Shown: piece after piece, positions 8,795-18,548 of the stretch
Numbering within the stretch: position 1 is the stretch's first letter
Layout: every line of letters starts with the position of its first letter
Assembly (NCBI RefSeq): GCF_029911635.1
Contig: NZ_JARYTI010000008.1
Coordinates: 89,430-153,429 of the forward strand
Source of the DNA: Sphingomonas sp. AR_OL41
GTDB taxonomy: Bacteria; Pseudomonadota; Alphaproteobacteria; Sphingomonadales; Sphingomonadaceae
Direction of reading: 5' to 3'
Length of the DNA: 64,000 nt
Notes under the pieces: generated by a model
The model's database searches: none
Seen by the model: only the letters and a program-made list of their open reading frames with translations
What the model was told of the DNA's origin: nothing
Made by a program: the position numbers and the translations under genes

Positions 8795-9733
8795 ATGAAG
8801 AACAAGCTCGTAACGCTGATCGGTGGTGGCGGTTTTCTCGGCCGCTATGTGGCGCAGGATCTGCTCGCCGCGGGCGCGCGCGTGCGCATCGCGCAGCGCG
8901 ATCCGCGCGCCGCGCTGTTCCTCAAACCGCAGGGCGGGCTGGGACAGACGCAATTCGTCGCGGTCGATGTGCGCAAGCCCGAATCGATCGCGCGCGCCGT
9001 CGCCGGCGCCGATGCGGTGGTCAATCTGGTCGGCATCCTGAAAGGCGATTTCAGCGCGATCCAGGCCGAGGGCGCGAAGACCGTCGCCGAAGTCGCCGCA
9101 AGCGCCGGGGTCGGCGCGCTGGTCCATGTCTCGGCGATCGGCTCGGACGCCGAATCGGCCTCGGGCTATGGTCGCAGCAAGGCGGCGGGCGAGGCGGCGG
9201 TGCGCGCGGCCTTCTCTGGCGCGACGATCATGCGGCCGTCGATCATCTTCGGGCGCGAGGATGGCTTCATCAACCGCTTCGCCGGGATGATCGCAGGCCC
9301 GATGCCCTTGCTGCCCGTGCTGCGCGCCGGTGCGAAGTTCCAGCCGGTGTTCGTCGGCGACGTCGCCGCCGCGATCGTCGCCGCGCTGGCGCATCCCGAC
9401 ACTGCTGCCGGCAAGACCTTCGAGCTCGGTGGCCCCGATATCGTCACCATGGGCGGGCTGATCCGCTGGATCGCCACCACCATCGGCCGCGATCCGACGA
9501 TCGTCGAGCTGCCCGATGCGGTCGGCGGGATGATCGCGCTCGGCGGCTTCCTGCCCGGCGCGCCGATCACGCGCGACCAGTGGCGCATGCTGCAGGTCGA
9601 CAATGTCGTCGCCCCCGGCGCCGCCACCCTCGCCGACCTCGGCGTGGCGCCGACCCCGCTCGACAGCGTCGCGCCGGGCTGGCTGGTGCAATATCGCCGC
9701 CACGGCCGCTTTACGACCACCGCAACCGCCTGA
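8795..9733 (+). CDS. NDUFA9-like NAD(P)-binding protein (atypical SDR)
   Basis: The 312-residue protein has an extended Rossmann fold of the atypical SDR class. The nucleotide-binding loop is GGGGFLGRYVAQDLL near the N terminus; further landmarks are D-A-V-V-N-L-V-G-I-L and a YGRSK segment carrying Tyr and Lys. This subgroup resembles the NDUFA9 accessory subunit of respiratory complex I, so a quinone-linked or complex I assembly role is possible but unproven here. The ATG at 8795 is chosen because residues before it do not belong to the fold and an AAGG site precedes it. It lies 54 bp upstream of uppP on the same strand, possibly one transcript. Confidence 0.85.
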   Translation: MKNKLVTLIGGGGFLGRYVAQDLLAAGARVRIAQRDPRAALFLKPQGGLGQTQFVAVDVRKPESIARAVAGADAVVNLVGILKGDFSAIQAEGAKTVAEVAASAGVGALVHVSAIGSDAESASGYGRSKAAGEAAVRAAFSGATIMRPSIIFGREDGFINRFAGMIAGPMPLLPVLRAGAKFQPVFVGDVAAAIVAALAHPDTAAGKTFELGGPDIVTMGGLIRWIATTIGRDPTIVELPDAVGGMIALGGFLPGAPITRDQWRMLQVDNVVAPGAATLADLGVAPTPLDSVAPGWLVQYRRHGRFTTTATA

Positions 9734-9787
9734 ACGGCGGGCACCAACCAGTCTGCGGGGCCGGGAGCCGCGTAACAGGGGAACGAC

Positions 9788-10597
9788 GTGCACGATCTGC
9801 TGACCATCATCCTGCTCGGCATCGTCGAGGGGATCACCGAGTTCCTGCCGGTCTCCTCGACCGGCCACCTGATCCTTGCCGGCGCACTGCTCCATTATGA
9901 CGCGGCGCGCTGGGACGTGTTCAACATCGTCATCCAGCTTGGCGCGGTGCTGGCGGTTGTCGTGCTCTACTGGCGGACCTTCTGGACCGTCCTGCGCGGT
10001 GTGCTCCAGGGCGAGGCCGGGCCGGTACGCTTCGTGCGTAACATCATCATCGCCTTCATCCCGGCGGCGGTGGTCGGCGCGCTGTTCCACAAGAAGATCG
10101 AGGCGCTGCTGCTCCAGCCGATCGTCGTCGCGGTCGCGCTGATCGTCGGCGGTGTGGCTATCCTGGTGATTGAGCGCCTCGCCAAGCCCGGCACCACGCG
10201 CGGCGTCGCCGAGGTCAGCGCGCCGACATCGGCCGGCATCGGCATGCTGCAATGCCTGGCGATGATCCCGGGCGTCAGCCGCTCGGGCGCAACGATCCTC
10301 GGCGCGCTGAGCCTCGGGGTCGAGCGGCGTACCGCAGCCGAGTTCAGCTTCTTCCTCGCCATCCCGACCATGCTCGGCGCGAGCACGCTCGAACTGGTGA
10401 CCAAGCGCCACGAACTCGCCAGCGGCGCGAGCATCGGGCTCGGCGGGATCGCGATCGGCTTCGTCGTCGCGTTCATCGTCGCGCTGCTGGTGGTGCGCTG
10501 GTTCGTCGGCATCGTGGGGCGGCGCGGCTTCGCGCCCTTCGCCTGGTACCGCATCGTCGTCGGCGGTGCGGCGCTGATCTGGCTGCTGACCAAATAA
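9788..10597 (+). CDS. uppP: Undecaprenyl-diphosphatase UppP (BacA)
   Basis: The 269-residue integral membrane enzyme dephosphorylates undecaprenyl pyrophosphate, recycling the lipid carrier for peptidoglycan and other envelope polymers. Both signature motifs are present: EGITEFLPVSSTGH at residues 14-27 and PGVSRSG at about 161-167. About seven hydrophobic segments span the length, and size fits the family (265-275). Translation starts at GTG 9788 after an AGGGGAA ribosome-binding site. It follows the NDUFA9-like gene in the same direction. Confidence 0.97.
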   Translation: MHDLLTIILLGIVEGITEFLPVSSTGHLILAGALLHYDAARWDVFNIVIQLGAVLAVVVLYWRTFWTVLRGVLQGEAGPVRFVRNIIIAFIPAAVVGALFHKKIEALLLQPIVVAVALIVGGVAILVIERLAKPGTTRGVAEVSAPTSAGIGMLQCLAMIPGVSRSGATILGALSLGVERRTAAEFSFFLAIPTMLGASTLELVTKRHELASGASIGLGGIAIGFVVAFIVALLVVRWFVGIVGRRGFAPFAWYRIVVGGAALIWLLTK

Positions 10598-10761
10598 GTC
10601 CGATACGGCCATATAAACTTCGCCTTCTTCCTAATTGCGATGACATGCCCCGATTGAGCGCCAATATAAGACAGCACACCTTACCTATATGTCGGTTTTT
10701 GCGTGACTCCGCGGGCAATCGCGGCTAGCGGGCGGGGACGGCAATATGGGGCGAATCGAGC

Positions 10762-12204
10762 ATGGCGGGCGGTCGGACACTGCAATTCGTCGATCGGGCG
10801 CAGGCCTTTCCGGCCAAGCGACCGGCGACCGCGCGCGCCGAGGATTTCCGCGAGATCGCCGATCGCTACGCGCTGCCAGCGGCCGAGGACCAGGCCGGGC
10901 GTTGCTCGCAATGCGGCGTGCCTTATTGCTCGGTGCATTGCCCGCTGCACAATCACATCCCCGACTGGCTGCGGCTGACCGCCGAAGGCCGGCTGCGCGA
11001 GGCCTATGAGCTGAGCAACGCGACCTCGACCATGCCCGAGATCTGCGGCCGCATCTGCCCGCAGGACCGGCTGTGCGAGGGCAATTGCGTGATCGAATTC
11101 TCCGGCCACGGCGCGGTGACGATCGGCTCGGTGGAGAAGTTCATCACCGACACCGCCTGGGAACAGGGCTGGGTCGAGCCGATCGTGCCCGGGCCCGATC
11201 GCGGCATGTCGGTCGGCATCATCGGCGCCGGACCCGCGGGCCTCGCCGCCGCCGAATATCTGCGCGGCTATGGCTATGCGGTGCATGTCTATGATCGCTA
11301 CGACCGCGCCGGCGGGCTGCTGACCTATGGCATTCCCGGCTTCAAGCTCGAAAAGCCGGTGGTGATGCGCCGCGTCGAGCGGCTCGCCGCGGCCGGCATC
11401 GTCTTCCATTACGATTTCGCGGTCGGCCGCGACGCCAGCCTCGACGAACTGCGCGAGCGTCATGACGCGGTGCTGATCGCGACCGGCGTGTACAAGGCGC
11501 GCGGCATCAAGGCGCCCGGCGTCGGCAGCGACGGCGTGGTCGAGGCGCTCGACTTCCTGATCGCCTCCAACCGCAAGGGCTTTGGCGACGCGGTACCGGC
11601 ATTCGACGATGGCAGCCTCGATGCCGCCGGCAAGCATGTCGTGGTGATCGGCGGCGGCGACACCGCGATGGATTGCGTGCGCACCGCGGTGCGCCAGGGC
11701 GCCGCCTCGGTAAAGTGCCTGTACCGCCGCGACCGCACCAACATGCCGGGCTCGCAGCGCGAGGTGACCAATGCCGAGGAAGAGGGCGTCGAGTTCGTCT
11801 GGCTCTCCGCCCCGCAGGCGTTCGAGGCGGCGGAGAAGGTCAGCGCGGTGCGCGCCACGCGCATGCGGCTCGGCGCGCCCGACGCGAGCGGCCGGCGCGC
11901 GCCCGAGGAGGAGCCCGACAGCGGCTTCCGGCTCGACGCCGATCTGGTGATCAAGGCGCTGGGCTATGACGCCGAGGAACTGCCCAGGCTGTTCGCCGCG
12001 CCCGAGCTCGGCGTGACGCGCTGGGGCACGGTGCTGGTCGACAACAAGACGCTGATGACCAGCCTCGACGGCGTGTTCGCCGCCGGCGACATCGTGCGCG
12101 GCGCGAGCCTCGTGGTGTGGGCGATCCGTGACGGCCAGGATGTCGCGAAGAACATGCATCGGTGGCTCAAGGCAAACGCAAAGGGCGAGAGGAAAGCGGC
12201 ATGA
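10762..12204 (+). CDS. gltD: Glutamate synthase small subunit GltD
   Basis: The 480-residue NADPH-dependent small (beta) subunit of glutamate synthase passes electrons through FAD and iron-sulfur clusters to the large subunit. The N-terminal cysteine clusters C48-x2-C51-x4-C56-x3-C60 and C-x3-C-x6-C-x3-C (about 95-110) are present. An FAD-binding G-x-G-x-x-G (GAGPAGLAAAEYL) lies near residue 152 and an NADPH-binding IGGGDTAMD near 295. It opens an overlapping three-gene unit: its TGA overlaps the ATG of a secreted DUF2059 protein, which in turn overlaps gltB. The 164-bp gap upstream is AT-richer and probably holds the promoter. Confidence 0.97.
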   Translation: MAGGRTLQFVDRAQAFPAKRPATARAEDFREIADRYALPAAEDQAGRCSQCGVPYCSVHCPLHNHIPDWLRLTAEGRLREAYELSNATSTMPEICGRICPQDRLCEGNCVIEFSGHGAVTIGSVEKFITDTAWEQGWVEPIVPGPDRGMSVGIIGAGPAGLAAAEYLRGYGYAVHVYDRYDRAGGLLTYGIPGFKLEKPVVMRRVERLAAAGIVFHYDFAVGRDASLDELRERHDAVLIATGVYKARGIKAPGVGSDGVVEALDFLIASNRKGFGDAVPAFDDGSLDAAGKHVVVIGGGDTAMDCVRTAVRQGAASVKCLYRRDRTNMPGSQREVTNAEEEGVEFVWLSAPQAFEAAEKVSAVRATRMRLGAPDASGRRAPEEEPDSGFRLDADLVIKALGYDAEELPRLFAAPELGVTRWGTVLVDNKTLMTSLDGVFAAGDIVRGASLVVWAIRDGQDVAKNMHRWLKANAKGERKAA

Positions 12205-12806
12205 CCATGTTGCGCGTGACGATGATGGCTGGGCTCATCGCTGCGGGCTGCCCGGCGCCGGCGATCGCTGCGCCCACCGCCGAGACTGTGGCGGCACCGA
12301 CCGCACCGCCGGCACTGGACCCGGCGCGTGTCGCGGCTGGGCGAGAGCTGATCGCGGTGGTGCTGCCGCCCGAGAAACGCAACCAGATGATGGAATCCGT
12401 CCTTAATGCGATGCTACGCAATATGGTTGCGGGTGCCGAACAAGGAACCGGCCTGGCCCAGCAACTGGCCGCTGATGATGCAAAGCGCGCGGTCTTCGAG
12501 CGCTTTGTCGAGCGCCAGCGGTTGCTCGCGCTGGCCGACATTAAACAGGCGCTGCCGGGTCTGATCGAAGCCTTTGCGCATGCCTATGCCCGTATCTTCA
12601 CGGTCGACGAGATGAGCCAGATCAAGGCCTTTGCCGCAACCCCCGCCGGTGCAAAATTCCTCCAGCGTGGCCCCGACCTGATGGCTGACCCCGATGTCGG
12701 CGCGTGGCAGCGCGTGCTCACCGCCAAGGGCGCGGCACGCCAGGAAGCCGAGATCGCGCGATTGCGCACCGAGATCGCCGGCGCAGGAAAGGCGACCACC
12801 TCGTGA
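12201..12806 (+). CDS. Secreted DUF2059-domain protein
   Basis: The 201-residue protein has an N-terminal signal peptide (MTMLRV-start, hydrophobic core, cleavage near AIA-AP at about residue 24) and an alanine/proline-rich linker. A helical C-terminal half resembles DUF2059: stretches such as L-P-x-L-I-x-A-F-A-x-x-Y-A-x-x-F-T-x-x-E-M-x-Q-I, then A-F-x-x-T-P-A-G. Its biochemical function is not known. It is placed between the two glutamate synthase subunit genes, overlapping gltD by ATGA and gltB by GTGA. All three are therefore probably translated together, although one product is exported and two are cytosolic. The start at 12201 is fixed by the overlap and the signal peptide. Confidence 0.8.
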   Translation: MTMLRVTMMAGLIAAGCPAPAIAAPTAETVAAPTAPPALDPARVAAGRELIAVVLPPEKRNQMMESVLNAMLRNMVAGAEQGTGLAQQLAADDAKRAVFERFVERQRLLALADIKQALPGLIEAFAHAYARIFTVDEMSQIKAFAATPAGAKFLQRGPDLMADPDVGAWQRVLTAKGAARQEAEIARLRTEIAGAGKATTS

Positions 12807-15800
12807 CCGACATGATCGACCAACGCGAACGCCTCGCCCGTGAGGGCATGTACCGGCCCGAATATGAGGGCGACGCGTGCGGCGTCGGGCTCGTCGCGGC
12901 GACCGACGGCACGCCGTCGCGGCGCGTCGTACAGGCCGCGATCGATGCGCTGAAGGCGGTGTGGCATCGCGGCGCGGTGGATGCCGACGGCAAGACCGGC
13001 GACGGTGCCGGGCTGCATATCGACCTGCCGCACAAGTTCTTCGACGATGCCGTCGCCGCCTCGGGCCACCGCCCGATGCCCAACCGGCTGGCGGTGGGCA
13101 TGATCTTCCTGCCGCGCACCGATCTCGGCGCGCAGGAGGCGTGCCGCACGATCGTCGAAAGCGCGATCATCGAGGAAGGCTATTCCATTTATGGCTGGCG
13201 CCAGGTGCCGGTGAACGTCTCGGTGATCGGGCAGAAAGCGCAGGCGACGCGCCCCGAGATCGAGCAGATCATGATCGCGGGGCCACTGCCCGGCGAGATC
13301 GGCGCGGCCGAATTCGAGAAGAATCTCTATCTCGTCCGCCGCCGGATCGAGAAGCGCGTCATCGCGGCGCAGATCCAGGGTTTCTACATCTGCTCGCTGA
13401 GCTGCCGCTCGATCATCTACAAGGGGCTGTTCCTCGCCGAGAGCCTGTCGGTGTTCTACCCCGACCTGACCGACCAGCGTTTCGAGAGCCGCGTCGCGAT
13501 CTTCCACCAGCGTTATTCGACCAACACCTTTCCGCAATGGTGGCTGGCGCAGCCGTTCCGCTGTCTCGCGCACAATGGCGAGATCAACACGGTGCGCGGC
13601 AACAAGAACTGGATGCTGAGTCACGAGATCCGCATGGCCAGCCTCGCCTTTGGCGAGCACAGCGAGGACATCAAGCCGGTGATCCCGGCCGGCGCGAGCG
13701 ACACCGCCGCGCTCGACGCGGTGTTCGAGGCGATCTGCCGCTCGGGCCGCGATGCGCCGACCGCCAAGCTGATGCTCGTGCCCGAGGCGATGGCACCGAA
13801 CAGCGACATGCCCGCCGAGCATCTCGCCATGTACCAGTATCTGGCGAGCGTGATGGAGCCGTGGGACGGCCCCGCCGCGCTGGCGATGACCGACGGTCGC
13901 TGGGCGGTCGCCGGCATGGATCGCAACGCGCTGCGTCCGCTGCGCTATACGCTGACCGCCGAAGGGCTGCTGATCGTCGGCTCGGAGAGCGGCATGGTCG
14001 TGGTGCCCGAATCGAGCATCGTCGCCAAGGGCCGGCTCGGGCCGGGCCAGATGATCGCGGTCGACCTCGACGAGGGCGTCCTGCTGCTCGATCGCGCGGT
14101 CAAGGACCGCATCGCCGGCGAGGCCGATTATGCCGCGATGATCGGCAATTTCCTCAAGATCGACGACCTGCCCGCGCCCGCACAGACCGTCACGCGGTTC
14201 GACCGCGCCGAGCTCACGCGCCGCCAGGTTGCTGCCGGCCAGACGCTCGAGGACATGGAGCTGATCCTCGCGCCCATGGTCGAAAGTGCCAAGGAAGCGA
14301 TCGGATCGATGGGCGACGATACGCCGCTTGCCGTGATCTCCGACAAGCCACGGCTGATTAGCCAGTTTTTCCGGCAGAATTTCAGCCAGGTGACCAACCC
14401 GCCGATCGACAGCTTGCGCGAACGGCATGTCATGTCGCTCAAGACGCGATTCGGCAATCTCGCCAACATCCTCGACACCGAGGACCGGCGCGACGGCGTG
14501 CTGGTGCTCGATTCGCCGGTGCTGACCAGCGCCGACTGGGCGCGGCTCAAGACGCATTTCGGCCCGCAGGCGGCCGAGATCGACTGCACCTTCGCCGCGG
14601 GCGGCGGCCCCGACACGCTGAAGGCGGCGATCGCGCGGATCCGCGCCGAGGCCGAGCAGGCAGTGCGCGAGGGGCGCAGCGAGCTGTTCCTCAGCGACAT
14701 GGCGATCAGCGCGGAACGCGTCGCGATCGCCGGCGTGCTGGCGGCGGCGGCGGTGCACACGCACCTTGTGCGCAAGGGGCTGCGCTCGTTCGCGAGCATC
14801 AACATCCAGACCGCCGAATGCCTCGACACGCATTATTATGCCGTGCTGATCGGCGTCGGCGCGACGACCGTGAACGCCTATCTCGCCGAAGCCTCGATCG
14901 CCGACCGCCATGCACGCGGGCTGTTCGAGGACCTGTCGATCGAGCAGTGCCTGGCACGGCATCGCACCGCGATCGAGGAGGGTCTGCTCAAGATCATCTC
15001 CAAGATGGGGATCGCGGTGATCTCGAGCTATCGCGGCGGCTATAATTTCGAGGCGGTCGGGCTGTCGCGCGCGCTGGTCAACGACTTCTTTCCCGGCATG
15101 CCGGCGAAGATCTCGGGCGAGGGTTATGCCTCGCTCCACCTCAATGCGCAGTTGCGCCACGATGCGGCGTTCGACACCAATGTCGCGACGTTGCCGATCG
15201 GCGGCTTCTACCGCCAGCGCGCGACCGGCGAGGCGCATGCCTATACCGCGCAGCTGATGCACCTGTTGCAGACCTCGGTCGCGACCGACAGCTATTCGAG
15301 CTATCTGCAATTCTCGCGCGGCGTCGACGCGCTGCCGCCAATCTATCTGCGCGACCTGCTGCAGTTCAACTTTCCCGACGAGGGCGTACCGGTCGACCAG
15401 GTCGAGGCGATCACCGAAATCCGCAAGCGCTTCGTCACGCCGGGCATGTCGCTCGGCGCGCTCAGCCCCGAGGCGCACGAGACGCTGGCGATCGCGATGA
15501 ACCGCATCGGCGCCAAGGCGGTGTCGGGCGAGGGCGGCGAGGACAAGGCGCGCTATGTCCCCTACCCCAATGGCGACAATGCCAATTCGGGGGTCAAGCA
15601 GATCGCCTCGGGCCGTTTCGGCGTGACGGCCGAATATCTCGGCGCATGCGACGAGATCGAGATCAAGGTCGCACAGGGCGCCAAGCCCGGCGAGGGCGGG
15701 CAGCTGCCCGGCTTCAAGGTCACCGAGTTCATCGCCAAGCTCCGCCATGCCACACCCGGCGTGACGCTGATCAGCCCGCCGCCGCATCACGACATCTATT

Positions 15801-17320
15801 CGATCGAGGATCTGGCGCAGCTGATCTACGACCTGAAGCAGATCAACCCGCGCGCGCGGGTCTGCGTCAAGCTGGTCAGCTCGGCCGGGATCGGCACCGT
15901 CGCGGCGGGCGTCGCCAAGGCGCATGCCGACGTCATCCTCGTCTCCGGCCATGTCGGCGGCACCGGCGCGAGCCCGCAAACCAGCATCAAATATGCCGGC
16001 ACGCCGTGGGAAATGGGGCTGAGCGAGGTCAACCAGACGCTGACGCTCAACGGCCTGCGCGGGCGTATCAAGCTGCGCACCGATGGGGGCTTGCGCACCG
16101 GACGCGACATCGTCATCGCCGCGATCCTCGGCGCCGAGGAATTCGGCATCGGCACGCTGAGCCTGGTCGCGATGGGCTGCATCATGGTGCGCCAGTGCCA
16201 CAGCAACACCTGCCCGGTCGGCGTCTGCACGCAGGACGAGCGGCTGCGCGAGAAATTCACCGGCAACCCGGAAAAGGTCATCAACCTGATGACCTTCATC
16301 GCCGAGGAAGTGCGCGACATCCTTGCCCGGCTCGGCGTCAGGAGCCTCGACGAGATCATCGGGCGCACCGAATTGCTGCGCCAGACCAGCCGCGGCGCGG
16401 AGCATCTCGACGATCTCGACCTCAACCCGATCCTCGCCAAGGTCGATGCGCCCGACAGCGAGCGGCGCTTCAGCCTCGACACGTGGCGCAACGAGGTGCC
16501 CGACAGCCTCGATGCGCAGATCATCAAGGATGCCGGCGCGGTGTTCTCGCGCGGCGAGAAGATGCAGCTGACCTATACGGTGCGCAACACGCACCGCGCG
16601 GTCGGCACGCGGCTGTCGAGCGAGATCACGCGCAAGTTCGGCATGTCGACGCTGGCCGACGGCCATGTCACGGTGCGGCTGCGCGGCTCGGCCGGGCAGA
16701 GCCTCGGCGCGTTCCTGTGCAAGGGCGTGACGCTCGAGGTGTTCGGCGATGCCAACGACTATGTCGGCAAGGGCCTGTCGGGCGGCATCATCGCGGTACG
16801 CCCGGCGGTCAGTTCGCCGCTGGCGAGCCAGGACAATACGATCATCGGCAACACCGTGCTGTACGGCGCGACCTCGGGCAGCCTCTATGCCGCCGGCCAG
16901 GCGGGCGAGCGCTTCGCGGTGCGCAATTCGGGCGCGACGGTGGTGGTCGAGGGCTGCGGCGCCAATGGCTGCGAGTATATGACCAACGGCATCGCTGTGG
17001 TGCTCGGCGCGGTGGGGGCCAATTTCGGCGCTGGCATGACCGGCGGCATGGCGTTCGTCTACGACGCCGATGGCAGCTTCGAACGCCGCGCCAACCCCGA
17101 GAGCATCACCTGGCACCGGCTCGCCTCGATGCACTGGGAATCGGTGCTGCTCGGCCTCGTCCGCGCGCATCACGCCGCGACCGACAGCAAATGGTCGGCG
17201 GCGCTGCTCGACGACTGGGGTCGCGCGATCGACCGCTTCTGGCAGGTCGTGCCGCGCGAAATGCTCAGCCGGCTGTCGCACCCGCTCGACGATTCGGCGC
17301 ACCTCGTCGCGGCCGAATGA
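12803..17320 (+). CDS. gltB: Glutamate synthase large subunit GltB
   Basis: The 1505-residue large (alpha) subunit converts glutamine and 2-oxoglutarate to two glutamates, using electrons from GltD. The class II amidotransferase cysteine is C26 (EGDACGVG), so a short 25-residue propeptide is expected to be removed. The central and FMN-binding domains follow, with the 3Fe-4S motif C-x5-C-x4-C (starting at about C1126, CIMVRQCHSNTC) and the C-terminal beta-helix. Length is typical (about 1500). GTG 12803 overlaps the preceding stop (GTGA) and has GGAAAGG about ten bases before it; ATG 12812 is an alternative. A hairpin at 17329-17361 follows the stop. Confidence 0.97.
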   Translation: MTDMIDQRERLAREGMYRPEYEGDACGVGLVAATDGTPSRRVVQAAIDALKAVWHRGAVDADGKTGDGAGLHIDLPHKFFDDAVAASGHRPMPNRLAVGMIFLPRTDLGAQEACRTIVESAIIEEGYSIYGWRQVPVNVSVIGQKAQATRPEIEQIMIAGPLPGEIGAAEFEKNLYLVRRRIEKRVIAAQIQGFYICSLSCRSIIYKGLFLAESLSVFYPDLTDQRFESRVAIFHQRYSTNTFPQWWLAQPFRCLAHNGEINTVRGNKNWMLSHEIRMASLAFGEHSEDIKPVIPAGASDTAALDAVFEAICRSGRDAPTAKLMLVPEAMAPNSDMPAEHLAMYQYLASVMEPWDGPAALAMTDGRWAVAGMDRNALRPLRYTLTAEGLLIVGSESGMVVVPESSIVAKGRLGPGQMIAVDLDEGVLLLDRAVKDRIAGEADYAAMIGNFLKIDDLPAPAQTVTRFDRAELTRRQVAAGQTLEDMELILAPMVESAKEAIGSMGDDTPLAVISDKPRLISQFFRQNFSQVTNPPIDSLRERHVMSLKTRFGNLANILDTEDRRDGVLVLDSPVLTSADWARLKTHFGPQAAEIDCTFAAGGGPDTLKAAIARIRAEAEQAVREGRSELFLSDMAISAERVAIAGVLAAAAVHTHLVRKGLRSFASINIQTAECLDTHYYAVLIGVGATTVNAYLAEASIADRHARGLFEDLSIEQCLARHRTAIEEGLLKIISKMGIAVISSYRGGYNFEAVGLSRALVNDFFPGMPAKISGEGYASLHLNAQLRHDAAFDTNVATLPIGGFYRQRATGEAHAYTAQLMHLLQTSVATDSYSSYLQFSRGVDALPPIYLRDLLQFNFPDEGVPVDQVEAITEIRKRFVTPGMSLGALSPEAHETLAIAMNRIGAKAVSGEGGEDKARYVPYPNGDNANSGVKQIASGRFGVTAEYLGACDEIEIKVAQGAKPGEGGQLPGFKVTEFIAKLRHATPGVTLISPPPHHDIYSIEDLAQLIYDLKQINPRARVCVKLVSSAGIGTVAAGVAKAHADVILVSGHVGGTGASPQTSIKYAGTPWEMGLSEVNQTLTLNGLRGRIKLRTDGGLRTGRDIVIAAILGAEEFGIGTLSLVAMGCIMVRQCHSNTCPVGVCTQDERLREKFTGNPEKVINLMTFIAEEVRDILARLGVRSLDEIIGRTELLRQTSRGAEHLDDLDLNPILAKVDAPDSERRFSLDTWRNEVPDSLDAQIIKDAGAVFSRGEKMQLTYTVRNTHRAVGTRLSSEITRKFGMSTLADGHVTVRLRGSAGQSLGAFLCKGVTLEVFGDANDYVGKGLSGGIIAVRPAVSSPLASQDNTIIGNTVLYGATSGSLYAAGQAGERFAVRNSGATVVVEGCGANGCEYMTNGIAVVLGAVGANFGAGMTGGMAFVYDADGSFERRANPESITWHRLASMHWESVLLGLVRAHHAATDSKWSAALLDDWGRAIDRFWQVVPREMLSRLSHPLDDSAHLVAAE

Positions 17321-17328
17321 GTAGCCCG

Positions 17329-17361
17329 AATTCCCTGCCGGGCGATGTCCGGCAGGGAATT
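17329..17361 (+). terminator. Hairpin after gltB
   Basis: A 13-bp perfect stem (AATTCCCTGCCGG pairing with CCGGCAGGGAATT) with a 7-base loop starts nine bases after the gltB stop. No clear T-run follows, so it may slow or end transcription or protect the 3' end. Confidence 0.55.
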
Positions 17362-17492
17362 TGGCAGGGAATGCGAACATTTTTCGTGCGACGATTTTCG
17401 CGACCGGCGTCGAACGGGCAGAGGGGTGGATCATGCACATGATCCGACCCAAGCGCGTTTCGACTGAGAATTGAATCAGGCTGTGCTGCAAG

Positions 17493-17630
17493 ACTCTCTG
17501 CGCCTCCGCGCCTCTGCGCGAACCCAATCTATTTGTGCGCGCGGAGGCGCGGAGGCGCAAAGTCAGCTTCGCGTCCCGGCTTCGCTTGCTGGTAAGTGAT
17601 TCACGCGAAGGCGCGAAGGCGCAAAGAGGT
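17493..17630. repeat. Palindromic repeat family A (GCGCGGAGGCGCGGAGG), copy 1
   Basis: Facing arms built from short GCGCGGAGGC units: one arm at about 17496-17520 reads CGCCTCCGCGCC, its opposite at about 17537-17562 reads GGCGCGGAGGCGC, and a third decayed arm lies at 17603-17630. The same units recur at 33929-34087 and 45628-45794, always between genes. It resembles REP/REPIN-type extragenic palindromes. No transposase of the RAYT type is in the window. Confidence 0.7.
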
Positions 17631-17701
17631 TCGGCAGGCTCGAAAATGCCGTTCGATTCTGCTATGGGGAGTCGCGTCACCGTGTTTGCTTGAGGTGTTC
17701 G

Positions 17702-18145
17702 ATGCGTAGCTTTCTCGTCGTGCCGCTGTTGTTGCTGGCGACCCCTGCCCTCGCCCATGAGCGCCGCCCTGCCCCGCCGACCGACCAGCGCCTGGCTGCA
17801 GTCGGCGATGCGTTATCCACCCCTGCCGTGCAGGACAGCGCCGCGGCGTTCGTCGGCGCGTTGGCCGATGCGTTGCTCGACACCCATGTCGGCCCGATCG
17901 CGCGTTACACCGACCCACGCGATGGCGTGCGGCCGAACGACACGCTGCGCGACGTCATCACGCGCGACGACCCCCAGTTCGAACGCCGGCTGCACGACGG
18001 CACACGCGGCGCGGTCGCCGCGACCGGACAGGCGGCGCGCGATGCCGCGACGATGACGGCGGAGATCAACGCAACCGCCGCGCGGCTGCGCCGGGTGCTA
18101 GGCGCGGCAAGCGCGGCGCTGGACGACAGCCATCGCGAAAACTGA
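17702..18145 (+). CDS. Small secreted hypothetical protein
   Basis: Predicted 147-residue protein that I do not recognise. Residues 1-18 form a clear signal peptide (MRSFLVVPLLLLATPALA-HE). The mature part is charged and helical, with a conserved-looking GPIARYTDPRDGVRPNDTL segment (about 61-79) and a C-terminal run of alanine/threonine/arginine that could be a coiled coil. A periplasmic location is expected. ATG 17702 starts at the signal peptide. It is followed at 18213 by another small membrane protein gene on the same strand. Confidence 0.6.
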   Translation: MRSFLVVPLLLLATPALAHERRPAPPTDQRLAAVGDALSTPAVQDSAAAFVGALADALLDTHVGPIARYTDPRDGVRPNDTLRDVITRDDPQFERRLHDGTRGAVAATGQAARDAATMTAEINATAARLRRVLGAASAALDDSHREN

Positions 18146-18212
18146 GCACCCCGCGAAGGCGCGACTGGCGGGGTTACCGCTCGGCTGGTGGCTGCGCGCG
18201 GCGGGGGGCCCA

Positions 18213-18548
18213 TTGGTTATCGTCGCGTTGCTGCTGGGCATCGGGTGGCTGCGCTACACGATGTCGGCTCCGAGCGCACAGGTGCCGACCAGCGTTCGCG
18301 GCACGATCACCAGCTTTCGCCTTGGCGCTTATGATCGCGGAGTTGAGCCGCCCATGCAGGTGGCGATTGCGCTGCAGGACGGCACGGAGACCGTGATTAC
18401 CATCGCCAGCGACGACGCATCAGCGTGTCGCATCGGGGATTCGATCGCGCTCGACCGCTATGTCGATCACTGGGGACATCCCTTCTTCCGTGCGGCCTTT
18501 CACCCCTGCGACTTGTTACCTGCCCGGCGCGCATTGCCGAGAAAATAG
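18213..18548 (+). CDS. Small membrane-anchored hypothetical protein
   Basis: Predicted 111-residue protein with one N-terminal transmembrane segment (about residues 1-15, VIVALLLGIGWLRY) and a small soluble beta-rich domain containing G-T-I-T-S-F-R-L-G and a second cysteine-containing half. The only usual start codon in frame is TTG 18213, preceded by GGGGGG four bases away. The same frame stays open upstream to 18102, so a non-standard earlier start is possible. Its last 49 bases overlap the end of the convergent DUF2007-type gene. I do not recognise the family. Confidence 0.45.
   Translation: MVIVALLLGIGWLRYTMSAPSAQVPTSVRGTITSFRLGAYDRGVEPPMQVAIALQDGTETVITIASDDASACRIGDSIALDRYVDHWGHPFFRAAFHPCDLLPARRALPRK

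Noticed and set aside
12584..17758. A 1724-codon open frame on the minus strand opposite gltB
   Set aside because: It is antisense to the fully motif-supported gltB. The translation is rich in Arg, His, Asp and Ala without any domain; high-GC third-codon bias produces such shadows.
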